Positions 17,101-23,621 of a stretch of DNA of 46,053 nt are shown piece by piece. The translations under genes and the position numbers were made by a program. The stretch's first letter is position 1. Each line of letters starts with the position of its first letter. This stretch comes from Candidatus Poribacteria bacterium (GTDB lineage: Bacteria > Poribacteria > WGA-4E > WGA-3G). Below the pieces are notes generated by a model. That model had not been told where the DNA came from. It saw only the letters and a program-made list of their open reading frames with translations, and ran no database searches. Location of the stretch: the NCBI GenBank assembly GCA_028818705.1, contig JAPPNJ010000068.1, positions 1-46,053 of the forward strand, read 5' to 3'.

Positions 17101-17532
17101 TCCATCATCATCAGTGTTATCATCAACGGTAAAAACAATACTTAAATGCTCCTGCTTCCCCCTAAAAATCGTATCACCGTTTGCATCAAGTGATAAACTC
17201 GTGAGACCTGCCCAAACATCAGCGGGCACCATCAAGACCGCGAGACAGACAAAAATCTGACTTATGATAGCAAGTTTCAGCTTGCAAGCTTCGCTGAAAG
17301 TGAGAACATTTACTAAACCTAAACCAGTTTTTCGCACTTTGGTGGTAGGATAGTCTCCGAGATGACGCTGATCTCGACTTTTGTGTATCGGCTTGCAAGC
17401 AACACCGCACATATTTTTAATTTTTGGCACTCGTTTCTCCCTGCTTGTGGCGAGCCAGAAGGTAATTAAATCGGGAACTCGCGTTGCAGGGGATGTGTCG
17501 GTAACATCCCCGTATTTTTTGTTGCTTCCCAT
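11134..17532 (-). CDS. giant exported Ig-like repeat protein with FlgD-like C-terminal domain
   Basis: Up to 2132 residues. A hydrophobic signal segment (KLKLAIISQIFVCLAVLMVP, ending ADVWA, about residues 85-109) is followed by about 16 beta-sandwich repeats of roughly 110 residues. They are bounded by [YF]-D-[TN]-x-x-P-x-[IL] and hold D-G-S-A-D-G-x-Y-x-[IV] and D-x-[AT]-G-N motifs, as in cadherin/Big-type adhesin repeats. Residues about 767-1113 and 1114-1453 are two copies of a three-repeat unit. The last about 85 residues (TLSIYDWSGDMILSQTYPDV, GLYIFHLEAIN) form a FlgD-type Ig domain, often found at the end of type IX and related exported proteins. The start is uncertain: ATG 17532 and ATG 17412 lack ribosome sites and leave 85 or 45 residues before the signal; GTG 17337 would give a more normal signal peptide. 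It is probably a surface adhesin or matrix protein. Confidence 0.85.
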   Translation of the reverse strand: MGSNKKYGDVTDTSPATRVPDLITFWLATSREKRVPKIKNMCGVACKPIHKSRDQRHLGDYPTTKVRKTGLGLVNVLTFSEACKLKLAIISQIFVCLAVLMVPADVWAGLTSLSLDANGDTIFRGKQEHLSIVFTVDDNTDDDGDSYIVTANQHLIRRGTVSADQSVRISWNGTINNRQLPDGNYTISVVLNKAGAAGEVLERSADAILDTKPPRISSVFANQDTNLLLTNGIFINVPLRAITVVPEADEGSPIDFGAKRTVVVLKNAQGVALNGALSYTTQLSFNLADPLDIRSENGRYTLAVTLLDEAGNSVQSTTEFTFDNVAPTLTGVAGSSGVISPGAGVSQRLNFVEAILADNFENGVNLSDSTIRLTGPAGEILGRQTFPAKDKIRWVFLSPLSPRDGLHDGGYTIEVVGTDRAGNQSSAVRIPFVYDNLAPEIVSLSPTQDGGAFNRIGDTIYHNQPLTQIVASFNDGSTGIGVDFEENTQIQFSAIGDGNTSEVLPGRTFIDRNNAQITHVLEEPLVSQDGRYRLEVQVADTIGNMDMEAFLLLYDTQLPTLVSTFPSANETVDNLSQVRVVLNEVTSGIDFTQSSFRLIHNVGGTQVEVPVNITNNGTDTATLTVLEPIALDGSDDGTYAIEVIPTDRAGNIGATARREFYLVSQSRAEVELTIPETTTVNNLDVIVAELIDYIGPGINVDESTLTVANSQGVVIPERRIETDATNTILTWSTDAVIPRDGTADGEYTITATFLDFTGKRFTQAFPLLLDTQFPAIESVRVGTESDLVLSTDSTTNITVGFSQIIVNFKDPSQNVAENLLISGSDVDFANTTITLVSPGGEDIPINRFDNGRTTLTLNFRNLTQPGEYVLSITPQDLTGNQSTAPFVYRFQIDVALPIVGSVLIDGRVGTIVYVNGTSTSIVATFADPTGVGLALGEGGSTITVTNESGLPAPGITTSNGTNQLTWIPIVLPTDGSADGRYTVAVTPVDRTGRRGEVVYRQFIYDTQEPRVTAAVPVNLSQLVSYIGGTLTQLQFSVEDVGPAGLELEDQTIELHNADGVPVAGTLTTDEINNQLYLTFAAPFPRDGSADGEYLIKFSLVDKSGNRLDAEHKLVYDSQAPRLSSVIVDTASPMALLPQQVTEILESISSITLKFEEATRVDFSNTQITLLGPEEFNASDELVRLPIPLTLEDDSMSEVVVNFLELTEVGSYILSVMPQDIAGNSTSGAATYEFVLDIPLPSVDSVAIGGQTSDVAYVNASNMVIVAALLDPTETGLAFGSQSSRILVSTPDGTSISGATGTNNVDLIAWEPTTFTSDGSTDGRYSVYVVPVDKAGRQGNAVYREFVYDTQEPEITSADPIDLSQPVSYISHNLTQFRFTVVDVGPAELELSDQTVSLRDANGNLIPTQLTHDTNSELFLTLDEPLSRDGSMDGEYTVLIELTDKASNAFTVGHLIVYDTQAPTLVSTVPADGALVTADRTQVQVTLNDDGGSGIDWEVTTVTLVDPNGSQISGELVSDGTTHLTLNTNQLIEDGRYIIRVQAVDRAGNGGATVFERSFLLSRRLPAIVSTSPTTAPADEAFTNEEVEEIEITLETDDENHLSTLRLLNSANQVIAGQQLREPDRLVYNLVRPLATDGSDDGIYTIEFTPISSSGRAGDVQLLNFTHDTEAPEIEPEAINLVVASPEVNNSLTEIRVNPTDEQSGIDWKNVDEEWVVFERVSPNPAKIAGRVEDDNQSVLSFILTVPLADNGSADGEYRVTITPKDQAGNGDISYEKVFTYDTSPPLIDAGTLLLNDAPLLVDIDAENYPTAVSTTGGVVIQANMFDTGLGVNLAQSRIVVRSPNSTEISGNTQQNGVDTIIFKSDGLSTQGLYQVTVISIGNDSELLGFAPTNSITTEFLYETTAPTAAVTSDGGETELTDKALPLEGTASDPSGTQGGGEGAISIPASGVWLVEIVGIGPDKQPIDPVPVVDDSSAEQEPWSVWSIDFLPTRSGEYDLDVRVTDNAGNYEVYDIGEYTMSVSLTFREPTFGWPNPLRISRGDVAFFSFDVNVPLGETVELTLSIYDWSGDMILSQTYPDVVSGQRNDQLVKWNLKNQAGNPVARGLYIFHLEAINAAGNSANAVGKVLVVD

Positions 17533-17671
17533 TATTTATCTTTATGTTCTTGGGGTACAGCAGATACGAAAATCCACTGCATAACAACCCCTTTTGTATC
17601 TGTTAGACGCACAAATTTCAATTAGGTTGATAAAAATCAGAGAAAAGATATAGGTATAGGATACATTTATA

Positions 17672-17694
17672 GAGCGCGGCTTTTAACCGCGCTC
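17672..17694. repeat. 8-bp perfect palindromic hairpin
   Basis: GAGCGCGG-CTTTTAA-CCGCGCTC in the spacer between the two minus-strand genes. It lies downstream of the dehydrogenase gene at 17784 and could form an end structure for that transcript; no T-run is seen. Confidence 0.5.
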
Positions 17695-17783
17695 AAAGTC
17701 CCGACCCCTACAGGAATGGAGTCCCACTCGTCAATCAGAAGCGGATACCACCTCTTAACTGACAGCTGACAACCAACAACTAT

Positions 17784-18791
17784 TTAACCGACATCGCCAT
17801 TGGCAACCATCGTCAACAACGCCGAATCATCTACTGTGAGTGGTAAATTAATCCTCGCCCGCTGTCGGCTCGACTGATACGTTGCAAAAATGAGTTCAGT
17901 TGCTTGAATTGCTTTGCGTCCGCTAAGTTCCGGCTCACGTCCTGTCTTTATACCGTGAATAAGATCCAACACCGAGAGAATCGTGGCGTCGCGTTCAGCA
18001 ACCAAGCCGGTTAAGTCGGGTTCTTCCCATTCGGTGCCACCCTCGCGAAGCATCCGAATGGGTGTGTCCCTTCCACCGACATCAATAATACCTTCCGTGC
18101 CGATGAGACGATTAGCGAAGCCGCTCATACCCGCGTCACCTGTCGCAAGCAATCCCTCTACGCCATTCTTCCAACGTATCCATGAGATTCCACTCGTCTC
18201 AACCTGAACACCGAAAACAGTCTTTTCCTCCACTACATCTATTTGACCCATAACCCAGTCAACAGGTTCGTCATTATTATAAAAAAGGAACATGTCAAAC
18301 CAGTGTGTTCCCCAGTCAAGCAAATTCGGGCAGGAAGCTTCAAGCCGGCGCAGCTCACCAATTGCGCCTTCATTTGCCAAGCGTTTCGCCTTGACAAATT
18401 GCGCACCAAAACGGCGTTGATGACAGAATGTGATTACCACGTTGTTATCAACACACGCTTGATAAAGTGCCTTGGCGTCTCCCCAAGTAGGTGCCATCGG
18501 TTTCTCACAATGGATCGCTCTAATTCCGCTGTTAGCGGCGGCAATCACCATATCCTTATGGAGTTCAATCCAGGTGCATACACTTACAAAATCAAGCGAT
18601 TCTGTATCCAACATCTCCTGATAGTTTTCGTAGGTGTTAGGCACCTCAAACGCCTCAGCAAAGGCGTTCCGTGCGTCTTCAACCGGGTCAGAACAGGCGA
18701 CGATATCAACATCTGGGGATACTTGATACCCGCGGGCATGCGAGCGTCCACGTCCCCCACAACCGATAATACCTGCTTTAAAAGTTGCCAT
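17784..18791 (-). CDS. Gfo/Idh/MocA-family oxidoreductase
   Basis: 335 residues from ATG 18791 with GAAAGGAAAATTTAC as ribosome site. Residues 5-16 (KAGIIGCGGRGR) are the Rossmann loop; CEKPMAPTWGDA (about residues 94-105) carries the conserved E-K-P motif whose Lys is catalytic in this family; NLLDWGTHWFDMF is the typical His-containing substrate region. The family oxidises or reduces sugars and sugar derivatives with NAD(P) in the cytoplasm. The gene follows the LDH2-type dehydrogenase by 46 bases on the same strand, so the two are probably one operon working on a related hydroxy-acid or sugar substrate; the actual substrate is unknown. Confidence 0.92.
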   Translation of the reverse strand: MATFKAGIIGCGGRGRSHARGYQVSPDVDIVACSDPVEDARNAFAEAFEVPNTYENYQEMLDTESLDFVSVCTWIELHKDMVIAAANSGIRAIHCEKPMAPTWGDAKALYQACVDNNVVITFCHQRRFGAQFVKAKRLANEGAIGELRRLEASCPNLLDWGTHWFDMFLFYNNDEPVDWVMGQIDVVEEKTVFGVQVETSGISWIRWKNGVEGLLATGDAGMSGFANRLIGTEGIIDVGGRDTPIRMLREGGTEWEEPDLTGLVAERDATILSVLDLIHGIKTGREPELSGRKAIQATELIFATYQSSRQRARINLPLTVDDSALLTMVANGDVG

Positions 18792-18837
18792 GTAAATTTT
18801 CCTTTCGGAGCGATTCGGAGATCACATCCATAATTCG

Positions 18838-19803
18838 TCACGTTAATTGACTTACAAGCGTGTCGTCCAAGTGAATACCGGAAACGAGATGTGATTCTCG
18901 TTGGCGGTACGCCCGTTCGCCGGGGATCAGGATTTCTGTAACCCCTCTCTCCCGTCGATTCTCTTTGACACAGGTAATAAGTTCATCAACCTCTGTCTTG
19001 AATTGCGCCAAAGGCACGAAACTTGTTGGATTGAGTGCAATGATGAGTAAACCGTAGCTTGCACCCGGAGGTGGGATTGTTGCGGCGTTCACCAACGCCC
19101 CAGCGAGAATTTGTACAATAAGCGCGAGTCCGAATCCCTTATGTCCGCCGAAGGGACGAACGCTACCCTTCAACGCTGCGTCAGGATCCGTTGTCGCTTC
19201 GCCGTCCGGATCAAAAGCAAGTCCTTCAGCAATTTCGGTGCCTTCCCGCATTGCAACGAGTAGATCGCCATTGGTAATCGCAGCAGTGGACATATCAAAC
19301 AAGAGAGGCACTGTATTAGATGGTATTCCGACAGCCAGTGGATTTGTTCCTAAAATAGCCTCGGTCCCGCCTTCAGGCGTAATTCGTGGCAAACAATCCG
19401 CAAAAAACAACCCAACAATATCCGCCCTGCGTGCCATATCGGCATAATATCCTGCCATGCCACAATGCGAGGTATTGTAAACGCCAACAACGCTTACACC
19501 GTTCTGTGTCGCACGTTCAATTGCGAGTTCCATCGCTCGATAGGCGACCAGATAGCCAGGTTGGTTTCCACCGTTAATCCGCATACACTGCCCTTCTTCT
19601 TTATCAACTTGGATCTTAGTCCGTTCGCCTTGTTCATGGCGACTTTTAATGCCCGGCAAACGGATAAATCCATGGGTCTTACGCCCGCGGAGCTCTGCTT
19701 CTAAGAGAATATCTGCAATAATAGTAGCATCCGTCGACGATAGTCCACTCTCCACCAAAAAGGTTTCAGCAAGCCGCCGCGCATCAGCAATGGAAATCTG
19801 CAC
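18838..19803 (-). CDS. LDH2-type (malate/L-lactate/ureidoglycolate) dehydrogenase
   Basis: 321 residues from ATG 19803, preceded by GTGGAGC. This is the Ldh_2 (type-2 malate/lactate dehydrogenase) fold, an NAD(P)-dependent 2-hydroxyacid dehydrogenase unrelated to classical LDH. Seen are ELRGRKTHGFIRLPG (Lys/His region), VYNTSHCGMAGYYADMA (catalytic His; usual form S-N-H-F-G), ILGTNPLAVGIPS, FDMSTAA and RPFGGHKGFGLALIVQILAG. The length is somewhat below the 330-350 usual. The Gfo/Idh/MocA gene follows by 46 bases. The pair resembles catabolic sugar-acid cassettes, but the substrate cannot be read from the sequence. Confidence 0.92.
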   Translation of the reverse strand: MQISIADARRLAETFLVESGLSSTDATIIADILLEAELRGRKTHGFIRLPGIKSRHEQGERTKIQVDKEEGQCMRINGGNQPGYLVAYRAMELAIERATQNGVSVVGVYNTSHCGMAGYYADMARRADIVGLFFADCLPRITPEGGTEAILGTNPLAVGIPSNTVPLLFDMSTAAITNGDLLVAMREGTEIAEGLAFDPDGEATTDPDAALKGSVRPFGGHKGFGLALIVQILAGALVNAATIPPPGASYGLLIIALNPTSFVPLAQFKTEVDELITCVKENRRERGVTEILIPGERAYRQRESHLVSGIHLDDTLVSQLT

Positions 19804-19850
19804 GTTGTAGCTCCACTTCTTCGTAATAATAGAAAATTATGGGTTAGATG

Positions 19851-19879
19851 TTGACTTCTGTTTTTGAGTTTGCTATACT
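19851..19879 (+). promoter_or_regulatory. sigma-70 type promoter for the 19990-nnr operon
   Basis: TTGACT (19851-19856), a 17-base spacer and TATACT (19874-19879): the best promoter in the window. Transcription would start near 19886. The leader of about 104 bases holds an imperfect hairpin around GCGCGGTTTTCTTAACCACGC (19942-19962). Confidence 0.65.
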
Positions 19880-19989
19880 TTACTGTAAATTTAGGTGACT
19901 GTCAAGATGTACTTGGCAAGCCACTTCTTAACCCGTACTGTAGGCGCGGTTTTCTTAACCACGCAGAAATACCCAAGGAGGTCCTACAG

Positions 19990-20397
19990 ATGGCGAATCA
20001 AAAGCACGACCTGGTTGAATATCCTATTCAGGATAACATTCGGTTAGAGACATACTGGCGCGACGATGCCGGTGGACGCGGTCCGGCGGCTTCTTTGTTT
20101 GCTTATGACGATGAGATTATGCGCTTCGACTGCTTCGGCGGTGATAATGGGCATTGCCACTTCAATTTGCGACAGACGCGAGGCAGACGGTGGATGTACC
20201 CGGAAGGCACCTTCCAAGATCACATTCAGCAGAGCTTGTTCGATCTCCGCACAAATTTGAACTTCTGTCTTCAAACCCATCAAGACGACCGGGTTCAAGA
20301 AATTCAAATAGATCAGGAGAGCCTTGAACAGGCAATACCACAGATGGAAATACACTTGTTAGTACTTGCTGACAAGCTGCAGCAAGACACAGCATGA
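19990..20397 (+). CDS. small conserved protein of unknown function upstream of nnr
   Basis: 135 residues from ATG 19990. This start is preferred over an in-frame frame-open start at 19864 because AAGGAGGTCCTACAG precedes it and the promoter at 19851-19879 would lie too close to 19864. The core, RLETYWRDDAGGRGPAASLF, AYDDEIMRFDCFGGDNGHCH and FNLRQTR, then a Gln/Asp-rich alpha-helical C-terminus, resembles a small uncharacterised family (possibly DUF7700; from memory) and distantly the DUF6516/TumE fold. It has no signal peptide, so it should be cytoplasmic. The 19-base gap to nnr points to co-transcription. No function can be assigned. Confidence 0.78.
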   Translation: MANQKHDLVEYPIQDNIRLETYWRDDAGGRGPAASLFAYDDEIMRFDCFGGDNGHCHFNLRQTRGRRWMYPEGTFQDHIQQSLFDLRTNLNFCLQTHQDDRVQEIQIDQESLEQAIPQMEIHLLVLADKLQQDTA

Positions 20398-20416
20398 AAA
20401 ATGCCAGACGGAAAAC

Positions 20417-21991
20417 ATGAAAGTCGTGACTGCGGCGGAAATGCGCCAGATCGATCAGGACACTATTGAGGGTATTGGCATTCCCGGTATCGTTCTCATG
20501 GAGACGGCTGGGAGTGCCATCGTCCGATCAATCGAACAGCATTATTCCGCATGCAAACGGATCGGCATCCTCGCTGGCAAAGGCAATAACGGCGGTGATG
20601 GAATAGTTATCGCACGCCAACTCGCCCACGCAGGACGCGATGTGCATCTTTTCTTAGTCTCCCCACCAGAAAGCTTCACCGGGGAGGCACATATCAATCT
20701 CCAAATTGCGAAAAACCTGAAGTTGCGAATTGAGGAAATCCCTACGGATACAACACCCGGCGTGGAAAAAGATGCCTCTTTAAATTACATCGCGAGTTGT
20801 GAGCTCCTTGTAGATGCCATTCTCGGCACAGGGTTGCGCGGTGCGGTACGCGATCCAATCGCCACCGTAATTAGCACTATCAATAATCTTCCAATACCCA
20901 TTCTCTCTGTTGACCTACCTTCCGGTCTGGATGCAGATACAGGGAATCCACTCGGCACCTGTGTGCAAGCAGATAGAACGGTAACAATAGGTTTACCTAA
21001 AAGAGGCTTGTTAGTCCATCCGGGTGCCGAACTCACTGGAAAACTGGAAGTTGCTGACATCGGTTTCCCAGAACAGGTCATAGAAGCACAAGATATTAAG
21101 GCAAATTGGACAACGGCATTACAAGCGACGAAATGGGTACCACGGCGTCCAGCAGCCTCTCACAAAGGGACTTACGGACGCGTTTGCATCGTCGCCGGCT
21201 CTACAGGTATGACAGGCGCTGCAGCACTCGCAAGTGAGGCTGCGCTGCGCGTCGGGGCGGGGTTGGTATCACTCGCCGTTCCGAGACATCTCAATCCAAT
21301 CTTAGAGGGTCTCTTGCCTGAGGTGATGACCCTACCACTGCCAGAAACAGATGCTGGGAGCTTGGCAGTATCGGCGACCCCAAGTATCCTCGAATTCGCA
21401 GAAAGAACGAAATCTGTACTTGCGATCGGTCCAGGACTTTCCCAAAATCCAGAGACAGTAACACTCGTTCACCAATTGGTTCGCGAGAATCAAGAGCAAG
21501 GGCTCGGTTTACGGATGGTTATTGATGCAGACGGCTTGAACGCTTTAGCACAAACCAAAGAACTCCTCTCATTCCTAAACAAAGAAGCAGTGCTCACACC
21601 GCATCCGGGTGAGATGGCTCGGTTAAGGAATACACCAATTTCAACATTAGAGGCAGACAGGATTAGCACTGCACAACAGTTCGCAAATGAGCACGATATA
21701 ACGCTCGTATTTAAAGGGGCACCCACTGTTACCGGTACCCCAAACGGCGACGTGTGGATCAATTCTACCGGTAACCCCGGCATGGCAACAGGAGGTATGG
21801 GCGACTTACTAACAGGTATAATCGCAGGATTGATGGCGCAAGGCGTATCCAATGAAAGGGCAGCTGCCCTTGGAGTCTATGTCCACGGTTTAGCGGGAGA
21901 CATCGCAGCGGAGAAATTGGGGATGCATGGACTCATTGCAAGCGATGTCCTAAAGTTGGTGCCGGAAGCCATTTCTTCGTTAACTCAGTAA
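20417..21991 (+). CDS. nnr: bifunctional NAD(P)HX epimerase / ADP-dependent NAD(P)HX dehydratase
   Basis: Repairs hydrated NADH and NADPH: the N-terminal domain epimerises R-NAD(P)HX, the C-terminal domain dehydrates the S form using ADP. 524 residues from ATG 20417 (MKVVTAAEMRQIDQDTI, the classical YjeF start). YjeF_N covers about 1-220 with GKGNNGGDGIVIARQLAHAG and SVDLPSGLDADTGNP. The carbokinase-like domain covers about 230-515 with KGTYGRVCIVAGSTGMTGAA, AIGPGLSQNPE, TPHPGEMARL and the anion-binding GNPGMATGGMGDLLTGIIAG. All key motifs are intact. It is the second gene behind the small gene at 19990. The alternative start at 20366 overlaps that gene and is rejected. Confidence 0.96.
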   Translation: MKVVTAAEMRQIDQDTIEGIGIPGIVLMETAGSAIVRSIEQHYSACKRIGILAGKGNNGGDGIVIARQLAHAGRDVHLFLVSPPESFTGEAHINLQIAKNLKLRIEEIPTDTTPGVEKDASLNYIASCELLVDAILGTGLRGAVRDPIATVISTINNLPIPILSVDLPSGLDADTGNPLGTCVQADRTVTIGLPKRGLLVHPGAELTGKLEVADIGFPEQVIEAQDIKANWTTALQATKWVPRRPAASHKGTYGRVCIVAGSTGMTGAAALASEAALRVGAGLVSLAVPRHLNPILEGLLPEVMTLPLPETDAGSLAVSATPSILEFAERTKSVLAIGPGLSQNPETVTLVHQLVRENQEQGLGLRMVIDADGLNALAQTKELLSFLNKEAVLTPHPGEMARLRNTPISTLEADRISTAQQFANEHDITLVFKGAPTVTGTPNGDVWINSTGNPGMATGGMGDLLTGIIAGLMAQGVSNERAAALGVYVHGLAGDIAAEKLGMHGLIASDVLKLVPEAISSLTQ

Positions 21992-22075
21992 TACGCACGG
22001 TCATTTAATTTTTCATTTTTCAATTCCGTCCGAACGGAGATTGGTCAATAGCAGGCTGCCTTTGAACCTACACCT

Positions 22076-22205
22076 GAGTCCTATAGGGACGGTATGTTTA
22101 TAGAAAGACGTTCCGCTCACTCTTGAGTCCCGTCGGGACGGCATTTTTGTAGAAAAATCATTGAAGTAAGGAATTCAGCCCCGTAGGGGCGGCATCTGTA
22201 GAGAC
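22076..22205. repeat. three tandem copies of a GTCCCGT-ACGGGAC type palindromic repeat
   Basis: Copies at about 22076 (GAGTCCTATAGGGACGGTAT), 22125 (GAGTCCCGTCGGGACGGCAT) and 22176 (CAGCCCCGTAGGGGCGGCAT), each followed by T-rich bases and a GTAGA/ATAGA stretch; spacing is about 49-51 bases. The stems differ but keep pairing (TCC-TATA-GGGA, GTCCC-GTC-GGGAC style, GCCCC-GTA-GGGGC). Similar REP-like repeats occur in many bacterial genomes, which I recall but could not check. Confidence 0.65.
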
Positions 22206-22256
22206 ACCGCTACAAATGCCTGAAAGTCCATAAATTGACGTTGATAAGGAGAAATC

Positions 22257-23039
22257 ATGGACCTCGGATTAACTGGAAAAGTTGCCGTTATCACTGGCGG
22301 CAGTGAAGGAATTGGCAAAGGTATTGCACTTCGCCTGGGTCAAGAGGGTGCGAAAGTTGCGATTTGTGGAAGACGTGAAATGGTTTTGGAGGACGCCGCC
22401 GAAGAGATCCGGACACAAACCGGCGGTGAAGTTCTCGCAATCCCCGCAGATGTAACCGTCCCAGGGACGTTGGAAAATCTTATCGAACAAACCGCAACTC
22501 ACTATGGAAAGATTGATATTCTGGTAAACAACGCCGGTAGGTCAGCAGGTGGCGACTTTGAAACGATGAGCGACCAAGCGTGGTACGAGGATCTCGATCT
22601 CAAACTGATGGGTGCTATCCGCTGTGCACGATTGGTGATTCCGCACATGAAAGACAACGGCAGCGGCAGAATTATTAACATCACACATCCCGGTGGAAAA
22701 CAGCCCAGTGCTGGTTCCTGTCCGACTTCGGTAAGCCGAGCCGCAGGTATCGCGCTGACGAAAGCACTCTCTAAAGAGCTTTTACCCCACAAAATCTTGG
22801 TTAACACGGTCTGCCTCACTTCAATCAAAAGTGCCCAAGGGGAACGCGCATGGAAAGCAGCAGGTTCACCGGGAACACTTGAGGAATATTGGGAGGCGAG
22901 TGGCGCGGAGCATCCACTTGGACGCTTAGGCGAACCAAGCGAAGTGGGCAATCTTGTAGCGTTTCTCGTCTCGGATTGCGCATCATTTATTACAGGAACG
23001 GCTATCAACATCGATGGTGGACTCTCCGCAGTCGTATAG
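22257..23039 (+). CDS. short-chain dehydrogenase/reductase family protein with altered active site
   Basis: 260 residues; GATAAGGAGAAATC precedes ATG 22257. The classical SDR cofactor motif is intact (TGGSEGIGKGIALRLG, then DVTVP and LVNNAGRSAGG), and the C-terminus GRLGEPSEVGNLVAFLVSDC, FITGTAINIDGG is typical. However, where Y-x-A-S-K is expected the sequence reads T-S-V-S-R (PTSVSRAAGIALTKALSKEL), so both the catalytic Tyr and Lys are replaced, and the catalytic Ser region is NITHPGGKQ. I recall a bacterial SDR subfamily with just this S-V-[ST]-R variant. It is probably a functional but atypical NAD(P)-binding enzyme or a non-catalytic protein. Confidence 0.88.
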   Translation: MDLGLTGKVAVITGGSEGIGKGIALRLGQEGAKVAICGRREMVLEDAAEEIRTQTGGEVLAIPADVTVPGTLENLIEQTATHYGKIDILVNNAGRSAGGDFETMSDQAWYEDLDLKLMGAIRCARLVIPHMKDNGSGRIINITHPGGKQPSAGSCPTSVSRAAGIALTKALSKELLPHKILVNTVCLTSIKSAQGERAWKAAGSPGTLEEYWEASGAEHPLGRLGEPSEVGNLVAFLVSDCASFITGTAINIDGGLSAVV

Positions 23040-23091
23040 CAGAAGCTACCGTAGTTGGCAAGGTGAGTCTTTTGACCCACTAAACCGTGTA

Positions 23092-23113
23092 GGGGCAGCC
23101 CTTGTGGCTGCCC
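23092..23113. repeat. palindromic hairpin GGGCAGCC type
   Basis: GGGCAGCC-CTTGT-GGCTGCCC about 55 bases after the SDR stop. It starts with GTAGGGGC, as does the longer palindrome at 29459-29485, so the two may be variants of one repeat family. Confidence 0.45.
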
Positions 23114-23151
23114 TCGCTTCATAAAATATAACATCAAAGGAACTTAAAAAA

Positions 23152-23562
23152 ATGGAATTCTATAAAATTTACCCTGTCCCAGCGGCAGATGCATCAACAG
23201 CGTTCCAAGTGGAACTGGATCCGCAGGCGATTGCCGCTGCAGAAGCACTTGAAAACAGTGGTGCCCAAGGCACTCAAAGAGAAGAGATTCTACAGAAACA
23301 CCTCGGGGCCGATTACGAGAAAGGCTACCGAGGCACGGCATGGGGTCTGCACGGTATTTCTGAAGGTTTGACCCCAGCACGCTTGGCGGTCTTACTGGCA
23401 GCACACGGCGAATATCTCGATCCCTGTGCCGAACGCGAAACCTTCGACCACAGTCTGATGGTCAATGTTGAGGAGGAATTAGCATCCCAACTCGAGGATA
23501 TCCCCGAATCCATCTTGGAGGCTATTGTTGAGGAATACAAGGCTGACCTGTTAGGGGTATAA
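23152..23562 (+). CDS. conserved hypothetical protein, cytoplasmic, unknown function
   Basis: 136 residues from ATG 23152 with AAAGGAACTT upstream. No signal peptide or membrane segment. The composition is acidic (many Glu), with helical stretches (PQAIAAAEALENSGAQGTQR, EEELASQLEDIPESILEAIV). The centre, YRGTAWGLHGISEGLTPARL, is the most distinctive part. I do not recognise a family. It ends 59 bases before the first type-A permease; the last bases before that permease resemble the leader of the second copy, so this gene may have been joined to the permease by the duplication. Confidence 0.65.
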   Translation: MEFYKIYPVPAADASTAFQVELDPQAIAAAEALENSGAQGTQREEILQKHLGADYEKGYRGTAWGLHGISEGLTPARLAVLLAAHGEYLDPCAERETFDHSLMVNVEEELASQLEDIPESILEAIVEEYKADLLGV

Positions 23563-23621
23563 AAAAGACATCGCGCTATTCTCTTTGTAGGATTTTGTCG
23601 ATAATACACGGAGACTGCTAA

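Noticed and set aside
18243..18833. 196-codon plus-strand ORF
   Set aside because: Lies opposite the Gfo/Idh/MocA gene, has no domain and no ribosome site; a shadow frame.
22076..22205. Short CRISPR array
   Set aside because: Three imperfect palindromic copies, no constant spacer length rule beyond about 50 bases, no cas genes.
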